Source of the DNA: JACRBE01 sp964429005
GTDB lineage: Bacteria > Chlamydiota > Chlamydiia > Chlamydiales > JACRBE01
Length of the DNA: 54,605 bases
Reading direction: 5' to 3'
Assembly: GCA_964429005.1 (NCBI GenBank)
Contig: CAYSAJ010000011.1
Span: forward strand, 1 to 54,605
Shown in pieces: positions 41,069 to 49,829 of this stretch. Within the stretch, counting starts at the first letter, position 1, and every line of letters starts with the position of its first letter. The notes under the pieces were generated by a model. It saw only the letters and a program-made list of their open reading frames with translations, did not search any database and was not told the origin of the DNA. The position numbers were made by a program, and so were the translations under genes.

Positions 41069-42430
41069 ATGAAGGAATATAAAGATTGGTATCTTCAACA
41101 TGAAAAAGAAAATATCGATGATTTTTTTTCTTTTTTACGCTTCAAAAGTATAAGCACCCAGCCTCATTTTAAAGAGGATGTGGTGGCTTGTGCAAATTGG
41201 GTTGTTTCCTATCTTCAGCACATAGGATTCTCCGTAAGAGCTTTGAACACCTCTTCGCATCCTGTGATTTATGCAGAAATGATCGTAGATCCAGAGGCTC
41301 CAACTGTCCTTCTTTATCATCATTACGATGTGCAGCCGGCTGAGCCTTATGAACTTTGGAATTCTAATCCCTTTGATCCTCAAATCGTGAATGGGGAAGT
41401 GTTCGCTCGGGGCGCGCAAGATAATAAAGGGCAATGTTTTTATTCCCTTTTAGCTGTAAAAGCGTTTCTTAATAAATCCCACCACCAAAAGCTCAATATT
41501 AAATTTTGTATCGAAGGGGATGAAGAGGGTGGGAGTAAAGGTCTTTATGATGTTTGCAATGATCATGGTGACCTTTTTAAGGCTGATTATCTTCTCATCG
41601 TCGACTCTGGAATTTTAGCAAAAGATCACCCATCCCTTGCGATGGGTGTAAGAGGCATTTCTACCTTTGAAGTAAAATTAACCGTTGCTGATACAGACCT
41701 ACATTCAGGATCTCATGGAGGTCTTGTATACAACCCCCTTAGGGCTCTTTCTGAAGTATTAGCTACGATGTGGAATCATGAAGGGAAAGTGGCGATTCCT
41801 CACTTTTACGATCAAGTCGATCCTCTCACTTCTGAGGAGCAAAAAGTTTTCGATCATCCTTTCCATGAGGAAGAATATCGTAAAAAGTTCGGAATTCGAA
41901 CGCTCTCTATTGAGAAAGGATTTTCTCCCACTGCTGCTAATACGATGAGACCTACCCTTGAAATCAACGGGATGTGGGGAGGATATACACAAGATGGTTT
42001 TAAGACAGTTCTTCCAAAAGAAGCCTCAGCAAAAATCTCATGTCGCTTAGTTCCACATCAAGATCCCTTAGTGATCTATGAACTCGTAAAGAAATACATC
42101 GCTTCGAAGCTTCCAAAAGGGATGGAAGCTAGTTTCGACTATCATGGTGGTGGCATTGCTTTTAGGGCCAAAATCGATGCCCAAATCGTAGGGATTGCTA
42201 AAAAAGCTTATGAAGAAGTTTTTGGGAGAGAGTGTGTTTTTGCCCTCTCTGGAGGCTCAATCCCTGTAACCTCTCGCTTAGCAGAGGTGAGTCATGCAGA
42301 GTGTGTCTCCTTAGGCATGGGCTTAGATGAAGATAATATTCATGCTCCCAATGAACATTTTGGCCTTGATCGAATCCAAAAGGGATTCCTCGTCATGGTA
42401 AACATTTTAACGAAGCTCAGTCAATTATGA
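41069..42430 (+). CDS. M20-family dipeptidase/metallopeptidase
   Basis: A 453-residue M20 peptidase. Zinc ligands are visible: VLLYHHYDVQPAEPYELW (first His and bridging Asp), FCIEGDEEGGSKGL (catalytic Glu pair), DLHSGSHGG for the lid domain and a late His near ENIHAPNEHFGLDR. It matches the peptidase/dipeptidase branch (PepV, carnosinase-like) rather than ArgE. It releases amino acids from short peptides, useful to a host-dependent organism. I start at ATG 41069; a TTG 12 bp upstream is in frame. The stop overlaps the next ATG by 4 bp. Confidence 0.9.
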   Translation: MKEYKDWYLQHEKENIDDFFSFLRFKSISTQPHFKEDVVACANWVVSYLQHIGFSVRALNTSSHPVIYAEMIVDPEAPTVLLYHHYDVQPAEPYELWNSNPFDPQIVNGEVFARGAQDNKGQCFYSLLAVKAFLNKSHHQKLNIKFCIEGDEEGGSKGLYDVCNDHGDLFKADYLLIVDSGILAKDHPSLAMGVRGISTFEVKLTVADTDLHSGSHGGLVYNPLRALSEVLATMWNHEGKVAIPHFYDQVDPLTSEEQKVFDHPFHEEEYRKKFGIRTLSIEKGFSPTAANTMRPTLEINGMWGGYTQDGFKTVLPKEASAKISCRLVPHQDPLVIYELVKKYIASKLPKGMEASFDYHGGGIAFRAKIDAQIVGIAKKAYEEVFGRECVFALSGGSIPVTSRLAEVSHAECVSLGMGLDEDNIHAPNEHFGLDRIQKGFLVMVNILTKLSQL

Positions 42431-43794
42431 AGCCACTTGCTCCTATTACTCAAGAATCGTCTCATAAATCTTTCTGGCAAAAAGCAAAACATCGGTTTTT
42501 TGCAAAAGAATCAGGATTTCCTTTTTGGACAGCATTTGGACCCTTGACCTCATTCTTTGCTCTAGGGTGCTTTTCCTACATGCAGCCTACCCTAATGCCG
42601 ATTTGTGGCTTTGCTTTTGCTCTCAGTCAACTTCTTATCCTTCGCTGGAAAAAAGTAGGCCTTATTTTAGCCCCCTTTCTTTTCATCTATCCTTTTTTTG
42701 TTGTTTCAAGTTTATCTACAGGTTACAACCTTCTATTTTCCTTTTCGACTTACCTTGGATTTTACATTCTTAGCGCTTCTTTAGCTGAAGTACAAATCAC
42801 AGGCGACCATAAAGAAAAGGAATGGAAAAAACTTGAGGAAGAAAACTCTCTTTGGCCAAAGAGATTTGAAACTCTCAATTCCCAGTATCAACAAATTCAA
42901 ACAGATTTTGAAGAACTTCAAGCAGAGTTTGACAATCTTGAAAAAGAACATCAAAAAGAGATGGTAGATCTTCAAGACCTTGTTAAAACAAGCTCTGGCG
43001 AGGCTTCATTTTTCCAAAAACGTGTAGACCAGCTTCATGCTGAAAATTTACTCCGCTCCAAGGTACAGGAAGAGTCAAGAGTGCAAATTCAATCTCTTCA
43101 AAACGAAGTAGAATCTTTGCGACTAAAACTCTCTGAAAGTTCTTCTCCCTTGGCTTCGCAGCAAATGGAGGATGCTCTTGCTGAAAATCAATCTCTACTC
43201 ACAGAGATAGAGCTCCTTAAAATGCAAATAGAAGAAGTGTCTCATCCTCTCCATCAAAAAATTGAGGAGCTTCAGCAGGAAAATGTAACTCTTCGTGAAA
43301 AAATGGAACAAGAAGCCTCCCAGGAGAAAAAGCTTCTTGAGGAAGAGATCTATTTCTTAAAAGATCAAATTGAAGAGGTGAAAAAACCTCTCGAGTCGAG
43401 ACTTGCAAAACTAGAAGAAGAAAACAAGCATCTTTCTGCGCAAATTCAACCTCAGGTGGATCATTCACCGTTTGAAGAGGAAATTGAATTCCTCAAAATG
43501 CAGCTTCTAGAAGCTGACCTAGAAATGAATGAGCTTAAAGGGAAATCACAAGAAAATGACCTTAAGAAGATTTCTGAGCTTGAAAATGAACTTGAGCAGC
43601 TAAGAAAACAACTTTCTGATGCAATTTCTCTAAACAGCGCAGAAACCCCTAAAAAGGGAGAGAAGAAAAAGCTTAGAGTATCCGATGATGAGCTTCTCTT
43701 TGGATTCTATGACTTATCAAACTCTGCTCTAGAAAATGTGATGAAATACAAGACCTATCAAAGCGATGACTTCTCAGAGAAGGGGCTTTTTTAA
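42427..43794 (+). CDS. Membrane protein with long coiled coil
   Basis: A 455-residue protein. Four hydrophobic helices occupy about residues 34-120 (TAFGPLTSFFALGCFSY, GLILAPFLFIYPFFVV, FSTYLGFYILSASLAE). Residues about 130-410 are an almost unbroken charged coiled coil (EKEWKKLEEENSLW, LEEENKHLSAQI). It ends with FGFYDLSNSALENVMKY-like sequence (LLFGFYDLSNSALENV). No family recognised; the layout resembles a chlamydial Inc or a structural envelope protein. It is coupled to the M20 peptidase (ATGA) and converges on the next gene with a 4-bp overlap. Confidence 0.75.
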   Translation: MKPLAPITQESSHKSFWQKAKHRFFAKESGFPFWTAFGPLTSFFALGCFSYMQPTLMPICGFAFALSQLLILRWKKVGLILAPFLFIYPFFVVSSLSTGYNLLFSFSTYLGFYILSASLAEVQITGDHKEKEWKKLEEENSLWPKRFETLNSQYQQIQTDFEELQAEFDNLEKEHQKEMVDLQDLVKTSSGEASFFQKRVDQLHAENLLRSKVQEESRVQIQSLQNEVESLRLKLSESSSPLASQQMEDALAENQSLLTEIELLKMQIEEVSHPLHQKIEELQQENVTLREKMEQEASQEKKLLEEEIYFLKDQIEEVKKPLESRLAKLEEENKHLSAQIQPQVDHSPFEEEIEFLKMQLLEADLEMNELKGKSQENDLKKISELENELEQLRKQLSDAISLNSAETPKKGEKKKLRVSDDELLFGFYDLSNSALENVMKYKTYQSDDFSEKGLF

Positions 43795-44771
43795 GTAGAG
43801 CCAACTTTAGAGATCCTTGTGAAAGTAGTCCGCCCTAAATTCGTTTGTAAGTTCAGATCGAGCTCTGCTTTCAAATCAAATTTCACATCCTCTGAAATAC
43901 CTTCATAGAGACCTTCTACATCCCTTTTATATTTGAAGTAGAATGTCCCATGGTATTGCATTGTTTTTGTGTCGATGGATAGGGTGATGATGCGATCACC
44001 TTCAGACTTTTTTGGGTCGAGGAAAAGAGGAGGCCCAGCTGTATCAGGAGCAAATTCTGGCATTCGAAAGAAGTCTGTCATCGCGTTAGAAGCGATGCTC
44101 ACAGATCCTTGGTGGGATTGGTATAAAATTTCTGCGACTTTTCTTTCATCATTTCCACAAGCAGCTTTCAATTTTTGATAAAACTCTAGCCTTTCAAGTT
44201 CTTCCTTAGACAGAGTTCCTGCAGAAAGTGCTGTTAATTGCTCTGGGGTGATTTTTTTAATAAGACTTGTCATATCCACATGATTGATGATGAGCCGAAC
44301 CTGCCGAGTTGTATCTTTATGAATCTGATAAATATTTTTTTGGATATCTGTCAGACGCTGCGCTTCAGTTTCATGCGTTTTTGGTTTTGTAGAAGAAACA
44401 TCTAAACAAATTTGGGATCCAGTTTGTGGAAGAAGCTCAAGAACTCTTCTTTGATAGCGTTCTAAATCCGGTTCATCAGAAGGCTTTGACCCTTTTGTAA
44501 TAGAAAAAGGATGAAAAAGTGAAGAGAGATTTTGTCTAACAGATCGAAAGGTAAGAGGGATCACAAAGACTACAGAAAAGAAACCAAGAAAGACTCCCAA
44601 AACACCTCTGGCTACTCTTGCAGCTGTCGAATAGGGAATATAAGCCTGAGATCCCAAAGGGGTAACTCTAACCGTTCTACCAGAAGGAAGGTGCATCGAA
44701 GAACTTGCTCTATGTTGGTACCCGTCTGGGAGTTTATCTCCAACAGGTGGGCCCGGAGAAGTTGGATCCAT
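43791..44771 (-). CDS. Putative membrane/secreted protein, paralogue 2 of a tandem pair
   Basis: A 326-residue protein paralogous to the one at 44846-46060. A polar N-terminus of about 45 residues is followed by a basic YSTAARVARGVLGVFLG, one hydrophobic segment (about 55-77) and TFRSVRQNLSSLFHP. The rest is mixed, with a C-terminal strand-rich part (IITLSIDTKTMQYHGTFYF). It resembles paralogue 1 in the order: R-x-G/A hydrophobic segment, a SLF motif, a helical middle, a strand-rich end. No recognised domain. Single hydrophobic segment and lineage restriction fit a secreted or inclusion-membrane protein (inference). It follows paralogue 1 after 74 bp. Confidence 0.7.
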   Translation of the reverse strand: MDPTSPGPPVGDKLPDGYQHRASSSMHLPSGRTVRVTPLGSQAYIPYSTAARVARGVLGVFLGFFSVVFVIPLTFRSVRQNLSSLFHPFSITKGSKPSDEPDLERYQRRVLELLPQTGSQICLDVSSTKPKTHETEAQRLTDIQKNIYQIHKDTTRQVRLIINHVDMTSLIKKITPEQLTALSAGTLSKEELERLEFYQKLKAACGNDERKVAEILYQSHQGSVSIASNAMTDFFRMPEFAPDTAGPPLFLDPKKSEGDRIITLSIDTKTMQYHGTFYFKYKRDVEGLYEGISEDVKFDLKAELDLNLQTNLGRTTFTRISKVGST

Positions 44772-44845
44772 AAAGATCTCCTGGTATAGATCTCTTCTTA
44801 ATGAAGAGAAGTATTCTTGTAAATCCCTCTCTCCAGACTAAGAAT

Positions 44846-46060
44846 TTATCTCTTACGAGTAAAAGTAATAGTTCCTTCCCCAGTCGCAGGATCAAATACA
44901 ATCTTTGTAGCTATGACCATACCGTTAGTAGGATTAAAAACAGCGAGCTCTTTTGGATCTGTATAAAGGCCGTGCAATCTTTCAAATCGTGTAGAATAAG
45001 AATTTGCTGTAACAAGCCCTGTTGCTCTGTCATAATTTACACTTAATTCGCAACCATCAGGATGAGTTGCTTCTGTGCCTGCGCTTGCAAAAAGAGGATT
45101 GTCAAAACGCTTAGCTGGTGTAAAGTTGCCTGTTCTTATTGTAGTCTCGACTGCTCCAATGTCGGCATCACTAAAAGTCCCTGATTCAGAGGGATGAATT
45201 CTAGAAGAAAGAGAAAGCATATATGCAGTAGGCCCAGACAATCCTCCTTGGTGCATTTTTCGAACAAAGTCATAAATCTTTTTACGGTCGGCTGCAGCTT
45301 CAGGAGTTGAAAGATCACGATTAACTGGAATATCACAAACCTCAAGGATCCTTCTGTAAATATCTGTATCCTTAAATTCTTCATCTGTCATTGATCTGAA
45401 AACATCTGAAAAAGTTCTTTTTCCTGCTGCTACATTTTCTGGTGTTTGAAGAACTTCTTTTGGAGGTAAAGGTAAAACAATTCCGTCAATCGATGAATTA
45501 TTTTGGCGAACTAAATCAGCCACGATTTGTTCAATACCTGCTCTTATATCTTTGCATGTCGGATTTGGATTTGCTGAAGGATCTACATCCTTGTAAGGCA
45601 GTGTAAATGTTGATCCTACACTTGGAAAAGTAGATAAAAGTTTCCCTACAAATTCTTGTCTAGTTTTAGCAAAACAAGGCAAATCAAGAGTTGTTCTGCT
45701 AGTTTTGAGTGCTGTATCGTTAAAAAGGGAATTAATACTTAGGCGTGTCGATTTAAAAGCAAATGGAAGGCCAAGCAAAGCTAAGCTGAGAAGTACAACA
45801 AAAATTCCTGCTACAGCTCGTCCGATACGGGCGATAATTGAATAAGGCTGTGCTGTTTCATATGAAATGGGATTAATCTCTCTTTTTTCAGTAGCATCGA
45901 CTGTAGGGCTTGCAGATCTTGCGCTGACAGCCGTAGAGGCTGGGCTTGGGTCTCTGGATAAGGGAGATGTTTCATCAGATGAGGCTCTTTTTTTCCACCC
46001 TACGTATACTACCGGTTCTTCTGGTCTAAAGAGTGGGGATCCTGAATCTAAAGCTGCCAT
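44846..46060 (-). CDS. Putative membrane/secreted protein, paralogue 1 of a tandem pair
   Basis: A 404-residue protein. The first 65 residues are polar and Ser/Thr/Ala-rich, typical of non-cleaved secretion leaders. ARIGRAVAGIFVVLLSLALL (about 74-95) is the hydrophobic segment, then AFKSTRLSINSLFND. The C-terminal third is strand-rich and ends GEGTITFTRKR. The downstream neighbour is a shorter paralogue. The start ATG 46060 is preceded by AAAGG and the shared GTTATAATTA element. Function unknown. Confidence 0.72.
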   Translation of the reverse strand: MAALDSGSPLFRPEEPVVYVGWKKRASSDETSPLSRDPSPASTAVSARSASPTVDATEKREINPISYETAQPYSIIARIGRAVAGIFVVLLSLALLGLPFAFKSTRLSINSLFNDTALKTSRTTLDLPCFAKTRQEFVGKLLSTFPSVGSTFTLPYKDVDPSANPNPTCKDIRAGIEQIVADLVRQNNSSIDGIVLPLPPKEVLQTPENVAAGKRTFSDVFRSMTDEEFKDTDIYRRILEVCDIPVNRDLSTPEAAADRKKIYDFVRKMHQGGLSGPTAYMLSLSSRIHPSESGTFSDADIGAVETTIRTGNFTPAKRFDNPLFASAGTEATHPDGCELSVNYDRATGLVTANSYSTRFERLHGLYTDPKELAVFNPTNGMVIATKIVFDPATGEGTITFTRKR

Positions 46061-46092
46061 AATTACACCTTTATTATTAATATTAAATATTA

Positions 46093-46098
46093 ATTATA
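46093..46098 (-). promoter_or_regulatory. Candidate -10 within the TAATTATAAC element
   Basis: TAATTATAAC at 46091-46100 places TATAAT on the minus strand 33-38 nt before ATG 46060. Third exact copy of the ten bases in this window. Confidence 0.45.
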
Positions 46099-46213
46099 AC
46101 ATAAAATTATTTTATAATAATAATAAATTAATGATTGTGCTTTTACTATTAAATAGATCATTATGAACGGTTTGAGAAAAGAAGAGGCCGCTTTGATGTT
46201 AATCTTCAGGGGG

Positions 46214-47095
46214 TTAGGGTAGAGTCAAAATCTCATGACCAGTGGGGGTGATAAGGATCGTATGCTCCCATTGGGCGCTCGGCTTGCCATCTACCGTGCG
46301 GACGGTCCACTTGTCTTTAGGATCCATATAACCCTCCCTTTTGCCCGCGTTGATCATAGGCTCTATTGTGAAGGTCATCCCCTCTGCTAGGGGGGTCATG
46401 TTCTTATTGGCGCAGTGCATCACTTGGGGCTCTTCATGGAACTGGAGCCCTACCCCATGCCCTACAAATTGATAAACAGCAGAGCATCCATGGGCATTGG
46501 CGTATTCTTCGATCGTTTGGCCTATCTCACATAGGGGAATACCAGGTTTTAGGATCGCAATCGACCTCATAAGACACTGATAGGAGACATCAACGACATT
46601 TTGTTTTTCAGCATCTACTTTGCCGACGCAGACCATTGCAGAACAATCTCCAAAGTAGCCGTTGAGCTTTGTTGATACGTCAATATTGAGGATATCACCT
46701 TCTTTAAGTTTTGTGTGATCAGGAATGCCATGGCAAATTACATCGTTGAGTGAAGTGCAGATGCTATACTTATAGGGAGGATTTCCATAGCCTAGTGTTG
46801 CAGGAAGAGATCCTCCTGCTTTGTAAAGCTCTCTTGCATATTCATCGAGCTCTAGGGTAGTCACCCCTGCTTTAGCCTTGTCACAAAGTTTTTGCAAGAT
46901 TTGTGCTGCAAGCTTTGAAGCAGCGCGAATCCCTGCTATCTGCTCAGGTGTTTTCAGAAGGATACGGTACTGCGTTTTGTATCTACGTGCTTTTTCTGCA
47001 AATGATTCACTATGGGCCGGATCTTGCTGAGGATAATGGCATTTTTTCCATTTTTTTCCACTGCCACACCAGCATAAGTCATTTCTAGTTACCAT
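46214..47095 (-). CDS. map: Methionine aminopeptidase with SEC-C zinc knuckle
   Basis: A 293-residue type I enzyme that removes the initiator Met. Residues 1-25 form a SEC-C knuckle (NDLCWCGSGKKWKKCH, with C8, C10, C19, H20), an extension found in chlamydial and some other MAPs. Metal ligands are visible in ILNIDVSTKLNGYFGDCSA (two Asp), VGHGVGLQFHEEP (His), FTIEPMINAG (Glu) and WEHTILIT (Glu). It lies after truA with 10 bp between, at the end of a leftward operon. Confidence 0.96.
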   Translation of the reverse strand: MVTRNDLCWCGSGKKWKKCHYPQQDPAHSESFAEKARRYKTQYRILLKTPEQIAGIRAASKLAAQILQKLCDKAKAGVTTLELDEYARELYKAGGSLPATLGYGNPPYKYSICTSLNDVICHGIPDHTKLKEGDILNIDVSTKLNGYFGDCSAMVCVGKVDAEKQNVVDVSYQCLMRSIAILKPGIPLCEIGQTIEEYANAHGCSAVYQFVGHGVGLQFHEEPQVMHCANKNMTPLAEGMTFTIEPMINAGKREGYMDPKDKWTVRTVDGKPSAQWEHTILITPTGHEILTLP

Positions 47096-47105
47096 ATCAC
47101 GATCC

Positions 47106-47846
47106 TTAATATCTGATCTCTTTTAGACAAAGCCCTTGAGCTGGAGCTGTGACTCCAAATGCTTCTTGAGGATTTTGAAGGGAGCGAGCCAGCGCATCAA
47201 GAGAAATTTTGTGAAGCCCTACGTAGGTGAGGGTTCCAGCTATGCACCGCGCCATTTTATATAAAAATCGATTTCCTGTAATTTGGATTTTCAAGAGAGG
47301 ATCTTCCGTTGCTAAGGAAATCCTTGTCAGATAGCAAATGGGGCTTCTTTCCTTTTCTAAATTTCTCTTTTTTCGAGAGAGCGAGGTAAAGTCGTTTTCA
47401 CCAAGTAATATTAAAGATCCTTTCTCCATCATCTCTATGTCTAAATTTTGAGGAATGTGCCATGATTTAGCTCCATAAAAAGGGGAGAAAACAGAGTCGT
47501 TATAGAGCGTGTATTCATATGTTTTCTCTTTTGCAGATAGAGATGGATGAAAGCCTTCTTCGACTTCCTCTATATCCCATATTGAGATATCAGGCGGAAG
47601 AGCCTCTCGGATCTCGTTTAAAAAAGTTTTTTTATCTAAATGAGTGATTGTGGTGAAGAGCGCTACCTGGCAGGTTGCATGGACACCTCGGTCCGTTCTA
47701 GAGGCTCCTTGAATACTAATAGTTTGTTTTAGATAACGAGATAGACTCTCTTCCAAACAAGATTGGATGCTCGGCCCCTCTAAAGAGGTTTGCCAGCCAT
47801 AGTAAAAGCTACCATCATATGAAAGAAAAATTTTATAACGGACCAT
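47106..47846 (-). CDS. truA: tRNA pseudouridine(38-40) synthase
   Basis: A 246-residue TruA. The N-terminal LSYDGSFYYGWQTSLEGPSI, the catalytic Asp in GASRTDRGVHATCQV, and the C-terminal FLYKMARCIAGTLTYVG are family signatures. It modifies the anticodon stem of many tRNAs. Full length. It lies between marC (14 bp upstream) and map. Confidence 0.96.
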   Translation of the reverse strand: MVRYKIFLSYDGSFYYGWQTSLEGPSIQSCLEESLSRYLKQTISIQGASRTDRGVHATCQVALFTTITHLDKKTFLNEIREALPPDISIWDIEEVEEGFHPSLSAKEKTYEYTLYNDSVFSPFYGAKSWHIPQNLDIEMMEKGSLILLGENDFTSLSRKKRNLEKERSPICYLTRISLATEDPLLKIQITGNRFLYKMARCIAGTLTYVGLHKISLDALARSLQNPQEAFGVTAPAQGLCLKEIRY

Positions 47847-47860
47847 GTTCTATTTAGAGA

Positions 47861-48466
47861 TTATCTGCCTATATATAAGGATAATCCTTCAAGGAACATT
47901 TGTACAGAAATCAGGGTAAGAATCAGTCCCATTAAGCACTCAAGGGCCGATATGAGTTTTTCTCCTAAAAGTTTTTGTAAAAGAGGGGCTGAATACATAA
48001 TCAGCGTTGTGAAAAACCATGAAATGAAGATTGAAACGACCAAAACCCAATGATTCGATGCATGCTTAGAGTAGATCATCACAGCTGCAAGAACGGCTGG
48101 CCCCGCGATAAAAGGGATCGCAAGAGGCACGATAAAAGGCTCTTTATGCTCATCAGCCTTGTGAGTGCTTGTCTTCATAAAGATCATTTGGATTGCTATC
48201 ATAAAGAGAATGATTCCCCCCGATAATAGAAGTGATGCTTGAGAAACTTTCAATAGAGACAAAATCCCTTCACCAATGAAGGAAAACAGTAATATGACAA
48301 TAAGAGCTATGAAAAGTTCTCTAAGGATCAATTTCTTTTGACGTTTGGGTGGCACTTGCTTCAGATAGATCAAATAAAGAGGGATGTTCCCAAAACCATC
48401 CATCAGTAAAAACAACGAAAAAGAGAGGGAGATGACACTACTCCAAGTTGAATCGAAATGGATCAT
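47861..48466 (-). CDS. MarC/NAAT-family membrane protein
   Basis: A 201-residue protein with six hydrophobic helices and the MarC landmarks LFLLMDGFGNIPLYLIYLKQ and PLAIPFIAGPAVLAAVMIY. The family is of uncertain transport function and is common in chlamydial and proteobacterial genomes. Its ATG overlaps the phospholipase D-like stop (4 bp), so it is coupled to it. Confidence 0.88.
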   Translation of the reverse strand: MIHFDSTWSSVISLSFSLFLLMDGFGNIPLYLIYLKQVPPKRQKKLILRELFIALIVILLFSFIGEGILSLLKVSQASLLLSGGIILFMIAIQMIFMKTSTHKADEHKEPFIVPLAIPFIAGPAVLAAVMIYSKHASNHWVLVVSIFISWFFTTLIMYSAPLLQKLLGEKLISALECLMGLILTLISVQMFLEGLSLYIGR

Positions 48467-49431
48467 ACATTCTCCTTCTTGCTACTTTGATCGATAGAGT
48501 TTTGGCATTTTTTACGCAAGTTCTTAAATATAGAGAGAAAATTACCAACCAGATCTTCAGGAGCTTCTCTAAAAAGTATTTCTATCTCTTCATTTTTGGA
48601 TAAACCTCCCTTTGTCCAGTTAGCTGATCCAAAAACTAGATAAGTGTGATCTATGATCGCAAATTTATGATGCATGAGATGTTTTTCTCTAAGGCGATGA
48701 ACGGGAAAAAATGCCCCAAGGCCCGCATCATAAGTATGACCATCTATGATGACCTCAACGTTTACCCCTCTTTTTTGAGCTCCTTCTAAAGCTTTAATAA
48801 TCTTTTCGTGGGATAGACAAAACATCACTACATAAATTGACGATTTAGCATTGTCTATGAGTAGCAAAAGATCCCCAAGAAAGTTTTTTTTCGCTTGGGG
48901 CAGTTGATAAAGAGTAAATTTTTCACTGCTATACACCGGCTTTTTTTCCCTGATGGCTTTTCCCATTTCAGGAGAATGAAAGCCGATCATTACATTCTCA
49001 TGCATCAGAAGAGATGTCTCTGTCAGGTTTGTACTCCCTATCAATATCCACTGATCATCTACCATGATCATTTTCTTGTGCATGAGACCGCTACGCTTGG
49101 ATGGGCTAACTGTCAAGCGCTGTTGAGGGATAAAAACAGAAGGATGATGACGATGATGATATATGCTAACAGGTAGTTTTAGACTTTTTAAGCGAAGTAA
49201 TGAGAGGATTTCGGGATCAGTGACCATAAAGCATTCAATATCGATCGACTTTTTTGCTTTTTGCAAAAAGCGAAGGACAACTTGTTGAAGAGGGTAGTTT
49301 TCATTAGAATAAAAAAAAATCCCGCTCTGCTGAGGGAGCGGGATGAAAATCATCTTGCATGTTTCATAGGTAAATAAACCTACAAAAGCAACCAAAAAAA
49401 GAATAGGGTTATACTCTTTCGCCTTGAGCAC
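48463..49431 (-). CDS. Phospholipase D-like protein with N-terminal membrane anchor
   Basis: A 322-residue PLD superfamily protein with two HKD motifs: HKKMIMVDDQWILIGSTNLT (first) and HHKFAIIDHTYLVFGSANW (second), each H-x-K-x4-D followed by GSxN. An N-terminal helix (PILFLVAFVGLFTYETCKM) suggests export or an inner-membrane anchor. It could be a nuclease, phospholipase or cardiolipin-synthase relative; chlamydial PLDs are often secreted. The GTG start at 49431 lies inside the rpmB tail, and the rpmB terminator hairpin (49311-49344) falls within codons 30-41. ATG 49353 is an alternative start that removes the helix. Confidence 0.85.
   Translation of the reverse strand: MLKAKEYNPILFLVAFVGLFTYETCKMIFIPLPQQSGIFFYSNENYPLQQVVLRFLQKAKKSIDIECFMVTDPEILSLLRLKSLKLPVSIYHHRHHPSVFIPQQRLTVSPSKRSGLMHKKMIMVDDQWILIGSTNLTETSLLMHENVMIGFHSPEMGKAIREKKPVYSSEKFTLYQLPQAKKNFLGDLLLLIDNAKSSIYVVMFCLSHEKIIKALEGAQKRGVNVEVIIDGHTYDAGLGAFFPVHRLREKHLMHHKFAIIDHTYLVFGSANWTKGGLSKNEEIEILFREAPEDLVGNFLSIFKNLRKKCQNSIDQSSKKENV
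49311..49344 (-). terminator. Rho-independent terminator of rpmB inside the PLD coding region
   Basis: On the minus strand ATCCCGCTC pairs with GAGCGGGAT (9 bp, 8-nt loop) and is followed by nine T. It lies 65-98 nt after the rpmB stop and inside the downstream frame, where it encodes IPLPQQSGIFF. Transcription into the PLD-marC-truA-map genes must read through it or start further downstream. Confidence 0.85.
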
Positions 49432-49684
49432 GAAGTTGAGCTACGATTGCACCAACACCTTTTTTATCAAGGGTGCGGAGTCCATCAGCGCTAAGACGGA
49501 TCGTAACGAAACGATTCTCTTCAGCAAACCAAAAACGTTTTTTCATAAGGTTAGGAAGAAATCTTCTTTTCTCACTTCCTGTGATATTAAGACCAATTCC
49601 TTTATTCTTTTTTGCAATCCCGCGAGTTGTGTAACTTTTTCCTCTTCTGGGGACTTTGCCTGTCACTTGACATATTCTAGACAT
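49409..49684 (-). CDS. rpmB: 50S ribosomal protein L28
   Basis: A 91-residue L28: CQVTGKVPRRGKSYTTRGIA at the start, KRRFLPNLMKKRFWFAEENR in the middle and VTIRLSADGLRTLDKKG at the end, all typical. The cysteine set is reduced to one. It overlaps the PLD-like frame by 23 bp and is followed by a strong terminator. Confidence 0.96.
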   Translation of the reverse strand: MSRICQVTGKVPRRGKSYTTRGIAKKNKGIGLNITGSEKRRFLPNLMKKRFWFAEENRFVTIRLSADGLRTLDKKGVGAIVAQLRAQGERV

Positions 49685-49829
49685 AACGAGCCATCTCCAA
49701 TTCGAATAAGTGAAGTATCATATCACCGAGGGAGTTATCACTCAAGTTCAATTTTTTTATAAAAAAAGCTGTTAAAAAATTTTTTTAAACAGCATATAGA
49801 AAAGTTATGTTTTTTCATGAAGGGGGATT

